NCBI GenBank assembly: GCA_021740905.1
Contig: JAIOYV010000030.1
Coordinates: 1-64,000, forward strand
DNA: 64,000 bases
Direction of reading: 5' to 3'
Source: Bacteroidales bacterium
GTDB lineage: Bacteria; Bacteroidota; Bacteroidia; Bacteroidales; M50B96
The translations under genes and the position numbers were made by a program. Below the pieces are notes generated by a model. It did not search any database, was not told the DNA's origin, and saw only the letters and a program-made list of their open reading frames with translations. Shown here one piece after another: positions 26,530 to 34,992 of the stretch (its first letter is position 1; each line of letters starts with the position of its first letter).

Positions 26530-29088
26530 ATGTTGATTGAAAAACAAACTGTTGTAAAAAAGGACAAACTTCGGACCTACAAATTTGAAGAGGCAGTAGC
26601 CGATTCGCTCGAATACTTTAATGGTGATGAACTTGCAGCCAAAGTGTGGGTAAACAAATACGCCTTGAAGGATTCGTCCGGGAAAATATACGAAAGCAAT
26701 CCCGACCAGATGCATCGGCGGATTGCAAAAGAAATACACCGGATAGAAAAGAAGTATAGCAACCCTCTTTCGGAGGATGCCATTTATCAGGTGTTGAAAG
26801 ATTTTAAATACATTGTCCCACAGGGGGGGCCTATGAGTGGCATTGGCAACGATTTGCAAATCGTTTCCCTGTCGAACTGTTTTGTAATTGGCCAGGAAAA
26901 ACCTGCCGATTCGTACGGGGGCATCCTGAAAGTAGACCAGGAACAGGTGCAATTGATGAAGCGCCGGGGTGGTGTAGGCCACGACTTGTCGCACATCAGG
27001 CCATCGAAAAGCCAGGTGCTGAATTCCGCACTCACATCGACAGGGATCGTACCTTTTATGGAGCGGTATTCGAACTCGACACGCGAAGTGGCACAGGATG
27101 GCCGCCGGGGTGCACTCATGTTAAGCGTTTCGATCAAGCATCCCGATGCCGAAGATTTCATCGATGCTAAAATGACCAGTGGCAAAGTTACAGGGGCCAA
27201 TGTTTCGGTAAAAATCGATGATGAATTCATGCAATCGGTTGTCCAAAAAAAGCAATATACCCAACAATGGCCAATCGACTCAACCGAACCATCCAAGACA
27301 AAATCAATTGACGCAAATGCCTTGTGGAAAAAAATTGTGTACAATGCATGGAAATCTGCCGAACCAGGTATCTTGTTCTGGGATACGATAATCCGCGAAT
27401 CGGTTCCGGATTGTTATGCCGATTTGGGGTATCGCACAGTATCGACCAACCCATGTGGCGAAATCCCTTTGTGCCCTTACGACAGTTGCCGGTTAATTGC
27501 GCTGAATTTGTACAGCTATGTTGAAAACCCATTCACCGATAAGGCAAAGTTCAACTTCGAATTGTTTTCAGAACACGCTCATTATGCTCAACGAATAATG
27601 GACGACATCATCGATCTTGAGCTTGAAAAAATAGATTCAATTCTTGATAAAATAAATAGCGACCCCGAAGAATTCGATATAAAGCGTGTTGAAAGGCAAT
27701 TGTGGGAGAACATTAGGATTAAAGCCGAAGAAGGCCGCCGGACCGGAATCGGGATTACAGCCGAAGGCGATATGCTTGCAGCGCTCGACCTTCAATACGG
27801 GAGCGAAAATGCCATTGACTTTAGTTCGGAAGTACACAAAACCCTTGCTGTCGAAACGTATCGTTCTTCTGTTCACCTGGCCAAAGAAAGAGGGCCATTT
27901 GCCATTTACAATTCAGCCCGCGAAAAGAACAACCCTTTTATCCAGCGCCTAAAAAATGCCGACGAAGGCTTGTATCAGGAAATGATGGAACATGGTCGGC
28001 GGAACATTGCCCTGTTGACCATAGCACCAACCGGCACAACCAGTTTAATGACCCAGACCACCTCGGGTATCGAACCGGTATTTAGGCCGGTTTACAAACG
28101 CCGTCGTAAAGTCAACCCCAACGACAAGGATACAAATGCCATTTTTGTGGATGAAATGGGAGACCATTGGGAAGAGTTCAATGTTTTTCATCACAAATTT
28201 GTTACTTGGCTTGAAGCAAATGGCTATAATGTTGACGATGTAAAACAATATTCAGACAAGCAAGTGGACGAGTTAGTAGAGAAATCGCCATACAACAAAG
28301 CCACTGCCAACGACATTGACTGGCTTCAAAAAGTAAAGATGCAAGGCCAGGTCCAGAAATGGGTCGACCATTCCATCTCAGTAACCGTAAACCTTCCCGA
28401 AGATGCTACCGAAGAACTGGTTGGCAATGTATATCTAGAAGGTTGGAAACACGGGTGCAAAGGCATAACCGTGTACCGCGAAGGATCTCGCGATGGGGTA
28501 TTGATTTCGAATGGCAAAACAAAAACGGGAAACGACACATCAGACCTGAAGCGACCTCGCGAACTGGATGCCGAGATTGTTCGCTTCCAAAACAACCATG
28601 ATAAATGGATTGCCTTTGTGGGTCTTCGCGATGGTCAGCCGTATGAAATATTTACAGGTTTGGCCGATGAGGAAATGTTCCCCATCCCAAAAACCATTAC
28701 CCATGGGAAAATAATCAAACACCGCAACGCAGAGGGAAAATCGCGCTACGACTTCCAGTTTGTCGACAGGTTCGGTTATCGGAAAAACCTCGAAGGCTTG
28801 TCGCACATGTTCAATAAAGAATATTGGAATTATGCAAAATTAATATCGAGTGTGCTCCGTCATGGGATGCCATTGGAATATGCTGTCAACCTGGTTGGTT
28901 CGTTGAAATTCGAAGATGAAAACATCAACAGTTGGAAAGTGGGCGTTGAACGAGCTTTGAAAAAGTATATCCCCGATGGGACAAAAGCTAAGTCGGGTGT
29001 AAAATGTACAAACTGCGGATCCACGAGCCAGGTATATCAGGAAGGTTGCTTGATTTGCACTGACTGTGGACATTCGAAGTGCGGGTAG
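26530..29088 (+). CDS. nrdJ: Adenosylcobalamin-dependent ribonucleotide reductase (class II)
   Basis: Reduces ribonucleotides to deoxyribonucleotides using coenzyme B12 and works with or without oxygen. The 852-residue protein has the substrate-loop cysteine in SLSNCF (about 117), the active-site NPCGE (Cys309, Glu311), the phosphate-site motif APTGTTS, and a Cys-rich C-terminus (CTNCGSTSQ, GCLICTDCGHSKCG), probably a zinc ribbon with redox-active cysteines that regenerate the active site. No ATP cone was recognised at the N-terminus. The length suits the vitamin-B12-dependent branch common in anaerobes. It is monocistronic and ends in a strong terminator. Confidence 0.93.
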   Translation: MLIEKQTVVKKDKLRTYKFEEAVADSLEYFNGDELAAKVWVNKYALKDSSGKIYESNPDQMHRRIAKEIHRIEKKYSNPLSEDAIYQVLKDFKYIVPQGGPMSGIGNDLQIVSLSNCFVIGQEKPADSYGGILKVDQEQVQLMKRRGGVGHDLSHIRPSKSQVLNSALTSTGIVPFMERYSNSTREVAQDGRRGALMLSVSIKHPDAEDFIDAKMTSGKVTGANVSVKIDDEFMQSVVQKKQYTQQWPIDSTEPSKTKSIDANALWKKIVYNAWKSAEPGILFWDTIIRESVPDCYADLGYRTVSTNPCGEIPLCPYDSCRLIALNLYSYVENPFTDKAKFNFELFSEHAHYAQRIMDDIIDLELEKIDSILDKINSDPEEFDIKRVERQLWENIRIKAEEGRRTGIGITAEGDMLAALDLQYGSENAIDFSSEVHKTLAVETYRSSVHLAKERGPFAIYNSAREKNNPFIQRLKNADEGLYQEMMEHGRRNIALLTIAPTGTTSLMTQTTSGIEPVFRPVYKRRRKVNPNDKDTNAIFVDEMGDHWEEFNVFHHKFVTWLEANGYNVDDVKQYSDKQVDELVEKSPYNKATANDIDWLQKVKMQGQVQKWVDHSISVTVNLPEDATEELVGNVYLEGWKHGCKGITVYREGSRDGVLISNGKTKTGNDTSDLKRPRELDAEIVRFQNNHDKWIAFVGLRDGQPYEIFTGLADEEMFPIPKTITHGKIIKHRNAEGKSRYDFQFVDRFGYRKNLEGLSHMFNKEYWNYAKLISSVLRHGMPLEYAVNLVGSLKFEDENINSWKVGVERALKKYIPDGTKAKSGVKCTNCGSTSQVYQEGCLICTDCGHSKCG

Positions 29089-29110
29089 TCATCCAAATAA
29101 ACTTATAAAT

Positions 29111-29144
29111 GCAAAGAGGGAAGTTGGCTACTTCCCTTTTTGCA
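29111..29144 (+). terminator. Terminator of nrdJ
   Basis: GCAAAGAGGGAAG pairs with CTTCCCTTTTTGC around TTGGCTA, with the T-rich arm downstream. It lies 22 bases past the stop. Confidence 0.85.
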
Positions 29145-29244
29145 TTGTGAGGGCAAAAATTCAATTCCCACAGATTTTCCGAATGATCCGGATTTTGTCC
29201 TACTCCCCTTTTAAAATTTCCAGTTCATTCGAATAATAAATTCT

Positions 29245-29252
29245 TACCTTTG
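29245..29252 (+). promoter_or_regulatory. Putative -7 box TACCTTTG for tatA
   Basis: TAnnTTTG match about 17 bases before the ATG. The same TACCTTTG octamer precedes prfB, the adenosine-kinase-like gene and the kor operon in this window. Confidence 0.5.
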
Positions 29253-29269
29253 TCAAAAATTTTACAGAC

Positions 29270-29470
29270 ATGGATTTTACAGGATTATTTGTATTACTTG
29301 GAATGATCGGCCCCTGGCAGATTGTAATTATTATTGTAGTGGTAGTGTTGCTCTTTGGCGGCAAAAAGATCCCTGAACTTTTTAAAGGGGTAGGACAAGG
29401 CCTCAAAGAGTTTAAAGATGCCACAAAGGACAAAGACGAGAATCAGGACAAGATTGATGAGAAAAAATAG
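29270..29470 (+). CDS. tatA: Twin-arginine translocase subunit TatA/TatE
   Basis: A 66-residue protein forming the channel of the Tat system, which exports folded, often cofactor-bearing proteins. It has a short periplasmic N-terminus, one membrane helix ([21 protein letters not shown], broken by the FGGKKIPEL hinge), an amphipathic helix ([16 protein letters not shown]) and a charged tail. These are hallmark TatA features. ATG at 29270 is used; an internal Met at MIGPWQ would shorten the N-terminus by 11 residues. TatC is not adjacent. A terminator follows. Confidence 0.92.
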   Translation: MDFTGLFVLLGMIGPWQIVIIIVVVVLLFGGKKIPELFKGVGQGLKEFKDATKDKDENQDKIDEKK

Positions 29471-29490
29471 TGAATTCGTGAGAATTAAAA

Positions 29491-29526
29491 AAATCCCGGT
29501 CTGTATTTGCAGATCGGGATTTTTTT
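29491..29526 (+). terminator. Terminator of tatA
   Basis: AAATCCCGGTCTG pairs with CAGATCGGGATTT (one mismatch), followed by T7. It is 20 bases beyond the stop. Confidence 0.85.
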
Positions 29527-29702
29527 ATGTTAAAATTTCTGGGATCAGCCGAAAACCTGGAAAGAGGTTCGGTGTAACAAAAGGTCAAGCCGACACATGC
29601 CTCGAAAGATTTAGGGAAGGATTACTTATTTTGAATAGTTCCGAATAGCTGTTGAAATTCATGTTTTTTTAAATTATGCTGATACAGGAATTAAAAAAAT
29701 AG

Positions 29703-29710
29703 TATTTTTG
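29703..29710 (+). promoter_or_regulatory. Putative -7 box TATTTTTG for the zinc-ribbon/nfn cluster
   Basis: TAnnTTTG match lying 30 bases before the ATG at 29741. It overlaps the only upstream alternative start (TTG at 29708), which supports the ATG as the true start. Confidence 0.45.
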
Positions 29711-29740
29711 AACGGATACGAACATGAAAATATAAATACA

Positions 29741-30610
29741 ATGTACAATTTCATTTCATTAAAAGTAAAATGTCCTAAATGCAGAGAATCTCTGTTAGAC
29801 CCCCAAAGAAAAATTGACAATGTGCCCGGCATCAAACTTTTGGTTTCTTGTAATGATCAAAAGGGAAGTATATGGTTAAGCTCCATATATGGCAGTTATA
29901 ATTATATGACTGATATTGAAATCCCCGAAGGAACGATTGCTGAGTTTTCTTGTCCCCATTGCAAAGAAGAAATTACGGGCAAAGCATCTTGTGAAATCTG
30001 TGAGGCCCCAATGGTTCCTTTAAATCTCGAAATGGGTGGATATGTCAGATTTTGCTCACGTAGTGGATGTACCGACCATAATGTCGAATTTGCGGACCTA
30101 AGCGTAGCCCTTAAAAAGTTGTACCAGGAATATGGATATACAGGGAAGGGGCTTGAACGAAAAGAAACTCTGCCAAGGAGCGAAAATTTAGTTGAGAAGA
30201 AAGTTGATGAAGTAGCAGAGATCATTGACAGCGGGACTTTTTTACAAGCATATTGCCCACATTGCAACAAAAGCCTTATTGAAGATGAAATGCTGAAGTT
30301 GAAAATTGTGAACGGCAAAGAAGGTTTCCTGATGTTAAGTCCATACATGAATACCTTCTCCTCGAAATCGACGATATATTTGCCTGAAGATACAGTGGTG
30401 AAAGATATAAAATGCAACCACTGCAACACCAGCCTGATTGCCAATGACAAATCGTGCAAAACCTGTGGGTCGAGTGTGGCAAAAATTCACATAAGTGCCC
30501 GTACCAAACTAATCGCTTTTTATATCTGTATGAAAAAAGGATGTAAATGGCACGGCCTTAACGAGGATGACTATTTCAATATCAAACTTGAAGATAGCCT
30601 GGAGTGGTAA
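29741..30610 (+). CDS. Tandem eight-cysteine zinc-ribbon protein linked to nfnAB
   Basis: A 289-residue cytoplasmic protein of unknown function made of two copies of one module. Module 1 has cysteines at 11/14, 71/74, 84/87 and 105/110; module 2 at 172/175, 225/228, 239/242 and 263/268. Each fits the pattern CxxC, ~50-56 residues, CxxC, ~10, CxxC, ~17-20, CxxxxC, with features such as CPHC before KSLI, LSPY in the middle and GCKWHGL at the end. A charged linker (about 135-165) joins them. The four cysteine pairs suggest two metal sites per module, zinc or possibly iron. The same module forms the N-terminus of the nfnB product two genes downstream. The gene starts 44 bases before nfnA, so co-expression is likely. 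Confidence 0.75.
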   Translation: MYNFISLKVKCPKCRESLLDPQRKIDNVPGIKLLVSCNDQKGSIWLSSIYGSYNYMTDIEIPEGTIAEFSCPHCKEEITGKASCEICEAPMVPLNLEMGGYVRFCSRSGCTDHNVEFADLSVALKKLYQEYGYTGKGLERKETLPRSENLVEKKVDEVAEIIDSGTFLQAYCPHCNKSLIEDEMLKLKIVNGKEGFLMLSPYMNTFSSKSTIYLPEDTVVKDIKCNHCNTSLIANDKSCKTCGSSVAKIHISARTKLIAFYICMKKGCKWHGLNEDDYFNIKLEDSLEW

Positions 30611-30654
30611 CTTTCAGGCATAATTAATTTGATGTTCCATTAAAATTCAAAAAT

Positions 30655-31479
30655 ATGTTCCAAATAGTTCGAAAGCAAGAAATGGCAAAGGGGACAATTA
30701 TCCGTTTCGACATTAGTGCTCCTTTAATTGCTAAAAAAATTAAAGCCGGGCAGTTTGTAATATTACGGGTAAACGAAACAGGCGAAAGAATACCTTTAAC
30801 AGTAGCCGATAAGGATGAATTTGCCGGGATCATCACAATAATTTTTCAGGTAGTCGGAAAAACAACTGCCTTAATGCGTTCGCTGAAAGAAGGAGACCTG
30901 ATAAAAGATGTGGTAGGACCACTCGGCCGTGCTGTTGAGATGGAAAAAGTCGGGACTGTTGTAATGGTTGGTGGCGGAACCGGAGTAGCCATTTTGCATC
31001 ATGTTGCAAAAGCCTACAAGGAAGCAGGGAATTATGTAATCGGGATCATGGGGTCAAGGGATAAGGAGATGTTGATCCTCGAAAATGAAATGGAACAAAT
31101 TTGTGACGAACTTATTATCACCACCGATGATGGTAGCTTCGGTATACGTGGATTTGTGACACAACCTTTAGAAAAATATCTGGGCGAACGTGATGACATT
31201 AAATTGGTGTATGCCATTGGCCCCATCATTATGATGAAAAATGTAGTGAAACTGACCGGTAAATATAAGGTCAAAACAATGGTAAGCCTTAACCCAATTA
31301 TGATAGATGGTACCGGAATGTGTGGCGGATGTCGTGTAAAGGTCGATAATAAAACTCAATTTTGTTGTGTCGATGGGCCCGATTTTGATGGCAGTAAAGT
31401 GGATTTTGATGAGCTAATGAATAGAAATTCGCTCTATATGAAAGAGGAAAAAGATTCGCTATTGTTTTCGATCAGATAA
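30655..31479 (+). CDS. nfnA: NADH-dependent ferredoxin:NADP+ oxidoreductase small subunit
   Basis: A 274-residue FAD/[2Fe-2S] protein of the ferredoxin-NADP reductase superfamily. With NfnB it forms an electron-bifurcating transhydrogenase that couples NADPH oxidation to reduction of NAD+ and ferredoxin, or the reverse. The FAD domain has RIPLTVAD, the NAD-binding lobe has VVMVGGGTGVAILHHVAKAY, and the C-terminus holds the cluster motif GTGMCGGCRV followed by FCCVDGPDFDG. Length and motifs also match sulfide dehydrogenase subunit SudB and dihydroorotate dehydrogenase electron-transfer proteins; the adjacent nfnB fixes the assignment. A 97-base gap separates it from nfnB. Confidence 0.87.
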   Translation: MFQIVRKQEMAKGTIIRFDISAPLIAKKIKAGQFVILRVNETGERIPLTVADKDEFAGIITIIFQVVGKTTALMRSLKEGDLIKDVVGPLGRAVEMEKVGTVVMVGGGTGVAILHHVAKAYKEAGNYVIGIMGSRDKEMLILENEMEQICDELIITTDDGSFGIRGFVTQPLEKYLGERDDIKLVYAIGPIIMMKNVVKLTGKYKVKTMVSLNPIMIDGTGMCGGCRVKVDNKTQFCCVDGPDFDGSKVDFDELMNRNSLYMKEEKDSLLFSIR

Positions 31480-31576
31480 TCTTTTCTCAATGTTCAAATA
31501 TTCAATATACCAAATGGATTCAAAACTAAATTTTGGCTTCTATTAATTTATAATCAGGAATTTAAATTGTTCGATT

Positions 31577-33403
31577 ATGCTTGACCATGATGTTAAATAT
31601 CTTAAGTTCAAAACTTATTTAAACACTTATTGCCCGCATTGTCATAACAGTTTCAATGTAGAGAAAAAAGACATTAACCAGATTGCATTCAAGGCTAAAT
31701 ACAAAGGCGAAGAAATAGATCTTGTTTTAAGTCCGTACCTCGATGTGTTTGATATTGAATCTTCGGCAGATATACAAAAAGATGAAGTGCTGGATGATAT
31801 CATTTGCCCTCACTGTAACAAAAGCCTGCTCAATAAAGAAATAGTATGCGGTGAATGTGGATCGCCTGTAGGCGAGGTTATCATCTCCGCCCTATCGGCT
31901 TTGATACCCTTCAACCTGTGCCTGAAATATGGCTGCGAATGGCATGGCCTGAGCAAACGAGACGAACGCCGAATAAAATTGAAAATCCCCAGGCAGGCCA
32001 TGCCCGAACAGGATCAAACTTTGCGGGTTCATAATCATCAGGAAGTGCCTTACGGATATACCACCGAGCTTGCTCTCCTGGAAGCCGGGCGGTGCTTGCA
32101 ATGCAAAAATCCACAATGTGTATTGGGGTGTCCGGTAAATGTACCGATCCCCGAATTTGTAGCATTGGTAGCCGATGAAAAATTTGATGAAGCAGCCAAA
32201 AAAATAAAAGAAACCAATTTGTTCCCGGCCATCTGTGGCAGAGTTTGTCCACAGGAATCGCAATGCGAAGCCAAATGTATTTTAGGTCACAAAGATGATC
32301 CGGTAGCCATTGGCAGGCTCGAACGCTTTGTTGCCGACTTCGAGCGTAAAATGGACCTGGTAAAAATACCTCTTATCAAGGATAATACGGGCATGAAAAT
32401 AGCCGTAATCGGATCCGGCCCCGGGGGGTTGACCGTAGCTGCCGACATGCGTCAATTGGGTTATGCTGTTACTGTTTTCGAAGCCTTACACGAAACCGGT
32501 GGAGTGCTAACTTATGGGATACCCGAATTCCGCTTACCCAAAGCCATTGTCCAGTTCGAAATTAATTTCCTGAAGGAATTAGGCGTTCGTATTGAAACCA
32601 ACATGGTAATTGGCAACATTCATACAATAGATGAGCTTCTGGAAGAATTTGATGCCGTATTTATTGGAGTAGGTGCCGGGCTACCAACTTTTATGGGCCT
32701 GGAAAACGAAAGCCTTGGAAATATATTCTCATCCAACGAGTACCTTACTCGGATGAATTTGATGAAGGCTTACCGTTTCCCTGAATACGATACACCCATG
32801 CCCAAAGGCCATAAGGTAACTGTAATCGGCGGCGGGAATGTGGCTATGGATTGCGCCCGTACCGCCAAGCGTACCGGTGCCGACGAAGTAACCATCGTGT
32901 ACCGTAGATCGCGCCATGAGTTGCCCGCTCGTGCCGAAGAAGTGCACCATGCAGAAGAAGAAGGAATTAAGTTCAAGCTTCTCACCAATCCAATAAAATA
33001 TATAGGCACCGATTTCAATACCATTAAAGCAATGGAGTGCATAAAAATGGAGCTTGGCGAGCCGGATGCCTCGGGCAGAAGAAGGCCTGTACCTATTGAA
33101 GGTTCTAATTTCATTTTGGAAACAGATCTCTGTATCGTGGCTGTGGGGACAGGGCCAAACCCGATTATCTTCCAATCGACCCCCAATTTAAAAAGGAACA
33201 AATGGGGTTATATCGATGCTGACCCAGAGACCAACGAAACCTCCATACCCTTTGTGTATGCAGGCGGCGATATCGTAACCGGATCGGCTACTGTGATTGA
33301 AGCCATGGGCGCAGGCCGAATTGCTGCACGGGCTATGCACGCTAAGTTGATGAATGGGAAAAAGGGGACTAAGAAGGATAAAAAGGAGCAGGTGAAGGTT
33401 TAA
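31577..33403 (+). CDS. nfnB: NfnB large subunit with an N-terminal zinc-ribbon module
   Basis: A 608-residue protein in two parts. Residues ~1-135 are the eight-cysteine module seen twice in the protein two genes upstream (Cys 19/22, 77/80, 91/94, 115/120). Residues ~150-600 are a GltD/NfnB-like flavoprotein: two [4Fe-4S] motifs (Cys173, 176, 181, 185 and 220, 224, 230, 234), an FAD-binding AVIGSGPGGLTVAADM, and an NADPH-binding VIGGGNVAMDCARTAKRTGA. Typical NfnB is about 460-470 residues, so the module is a true fusion. The enzyme is the bifurcating half that holds the b-FAD. A lysine-rich tail ends it. A weak CGGGT/ACCCG hairpin follows at 33411-33424. The glutamate synthase small subunit is the alternative, but nfnA next door and no gltB argue for Nfn. 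Confidence 0.85.
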   Translation: MLDHDVKYLKFKTYLNTYCPHCHNSFNVEKKDINQIAFKAKYKGEEIDLVLSPYLDVFDIESSADIQKDEVLDDIICPHCNKSLLNKEIVCGECGSPVGEVIISALSALIPFNLCLKYGCEWHGLSKRDERRIKLKIPRQAMPEQDQTLRVHNHQEVPYGYTTELALLEAGRCLQCKNPQCVLGCPVNVPIPEFVALVADEKFDEAAKKIKETNLFPAICGRVCPQESQCEAKCILGHKDDPVAIGRLERFVADFERKMDLVKIPLIKDNTGMKIAVIGSGPGGLTVAADMRQLGYAVTVFEALHETGGVLTYGIPEFRLPKAIVQFEINFLKELGVRIETNMVIGNIHTIDELLEEFDAVFIGVGAGLPTFMGLENESLGNIFSSNEYLTRMNLMKAYRFPEYDTPMPKGHKVTVIGGGNVAMDCARTAKRTGADEVTIVYRRSRHELPARAEEVHHAEEEGIKFKLLTNPIKYIGTDFNTIKAMECIKMELGEPDASGRRRPVPIEGSNFILETDLCIVAVGTGPNPIIFQSTPNLKRNKWGYIDADPETNETSIPFVYAGGDIVTGSATVIEAMGAGRIAARAMHAKLMNGKKGTKKDKKEQVKV

Positions 33404-33474
33404 AACTATACGGGTCTAAACCCGCTCCTTCTTAGAATTGTTTTCAATTGAACACCTTGACGATTTGCTGGGTT

Positions 33475-33636
33475 TCATTCATCATACGCTTTATAATCAT
33501 CCATCAATTCCCACATTCCATGTTGGTGTAGCCATATCGGGTCGGCATTCCTTCTTATGAATTCATCTTCGTCCATACCTTCAATAGTGGGTGGCCTGAG
33601 AACTCTTTTTTGTTTTCCATTTATAAATATGGTCAT
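33475..33636 (-). CDS. Small conserved-looking acidic protein
   Basis: A 53-residue ORF that begins MTIFINGKQKRVLRPPTIEG and ends MDDYKAYDE. Its ATG is preceded by AAGGAG at a good distance, so this start is preferred over an upstream TTG (33705) that would add a very basic 23-residue extension. No family is recognised. It lies downstream of glgC on the same strand with an 82-base gap and may be carried on its transcript. Coding potential is moderate only. Confidence 0.5.
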   Translation of the reverse strand: MTIFINGKQKRVLRPPTIEGMDEDEFIRRNADPIWLHQHGMWELMDDYKAYDE

Positions 33637-33718
33637 ATATTTCTCCTTCCTATCCCTTTTTTCTCTCTTTTGGGCTGTAGTGTGCTTTCTCCTTTTTTTT
33701 GCCAAAGTAAAACTATCA

Positions 33719-34984
33719 TTATAGCATAAACTTCTCAGGTATGACCGCTCCTTTCTTTATCACCACAATGCCATCTTTAATGGTATACATGTCGTTGTTG
33801 TCGTTGGCCAGGTGTTTGCCACCGTTTATACGGACATCGTCGCCAATGACACAGTTCTTGTCGATGATGCAATTTTTCAGATAGCAACGCTCACCAATGC
33901 CTAGAACTTTCCCTTTGAAATTGGGATCGTTTATTTCTACCAAGTCCTGGTAAACATCAAGCCCCATAACATAACAATCAATAATATGGGTGTCTTTCCC
34001 AATTCGCGACCGTATTCCGATTACAGAACCTTCAATTTTACTCGCCAAAAGAATGCAACCATCCGAGATTATAGATCTTTCGATTACAGTACCCAGTATT
34101 TTCGACGGGGGCAGCAAACGTGCCCTTGTATAGGTGATGTTGTTATTATCGTACAGGTTGAATTTTGGAATATCGTCGGTCAGCTCCAGGTTTGCTTCAA
34201 AAAACGATTCGATATTCCCGATATCGGTCCAATAGCCTTCGTATTGAAAACTAAAAACCTTCTTTTTTCCAATGCTTTGAGGGATGATTTCCTTTCCAAA
34301 ATCTTTGGTCGATTCATCCGCCATTAATTCTTCGAGCACTTTGCGATTGAAAACATAAATCCCCATTGAGGCAAGGTGTTCCCGTCCGGCATTTTTCATT
34401 TCTTCGCTTACGTCCGATTTCCAATCGGGAAGAAGATCGGCTGCCGGTTTTTCAATAAATTCGGAAATAAAACTTTTGCTATCTGTTTTTAGTATTCCAA
34501 ATTCAGGTGCCTCCCTTTCGGAAACAGGCAAGGTAGCTAGCGAAATATCTGCTTTATTTTTCTTATGGGTTTCAATCAATTCGTTAAAATCCATTTGGTA
34601 CAATTGGTCGCCCGACAGAATTAGCGCATACTCAAATTCATAATTCAGAAAATGGTGCATACATTGCCGCACGGCATCGGCTGTTCCCTGAAACCAGGCA
34701 TGGCTATGGGGGGTTTGTTCGGCAGCCAGGATATCCACAAACGAATTGTTGAAATGGTCGAATTGATAAGTAGTTTGTATATGCTTGTTTAGCGAGGCCG
34801 AGTTAAACTGGGTCAATACAAATATCCTGTTGATGGCCGAGTTCAGACAGTTTGAAATGGGTATGTCGACCAATCGGTATTTCCCCGCTATGGGCACTGC
34901 TGGTTTCGATCGGTTTTCAGTTAAAGGATATAAGCGTGAGCCTTGGCCTCCGCCCAATACGATAGCTAATGTTCTCTTTTTCAT
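33719..34984 (-). CDS. glgC: Glucose-1-phosphate adenylyltransferase
   Basis: Makes ADP-glucose from ATP and glucose-1-phosphate, the committed step of glycogen synthesis. The 421-residue protein has the nucleotide-binding VLGGGQGSRLYPLTENRSKP, the PNCLNSAI-like region (ISNCLNSAINRIFVLTQ), EFIEKPA, and a C-terminal left-handed beta-helix (VIGIRSRIGKDTHIIDC, GAVIPEKFML at the end). Family enzymes are allosterically controlled by glycolytic intermediates. It follows glgA by eight bases as a two-gene operon. Confidence 0.95.
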   Translation of the reverse strand: MKKRTLAIVLGGGQGSRLYPLTENRSKPAVPIAGKYRLVDIPISNCLNSAINRIFVLTQFNSASLNKHIQTTYQFDHFNNSFVDILAAEQTPHSHAWFQGTADAVRQCMHHFLNYEFEYALILSGDQLYQMDFNELIETHKKNKADISLATLPVSEREAPEFGILKTDSKSFISEFIEKPAADLLPDWKSDVSEEMKNAGREHLASMGIYVFNRKVLEELMADESTKDFGKEIIPQSIGKKKVFSFQYEGYWTDIGNIESFFEANLELTDDIPKFNLYDNNNITYTRARLLPPSKILGTVIERSIISDGCILLASKIEGSVIGIRSRIGKDTHIIDCYVMGLDVYQDLVEINDPNFKGKVLGIGERCYLKNCIIDKNCVIGDDVRINGGKHLANDNNDMYTIKDGIVVIKKGAVIPEKFML

Positions 34985-34992
34985 AGTCTATA

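Noticed and set aside
29708-29740. TTG start for the zinc-ribbon gene
   Set aside because: It overlaps a TATTTTTG promoter box; the ATG at 29741 has a normal spacing.
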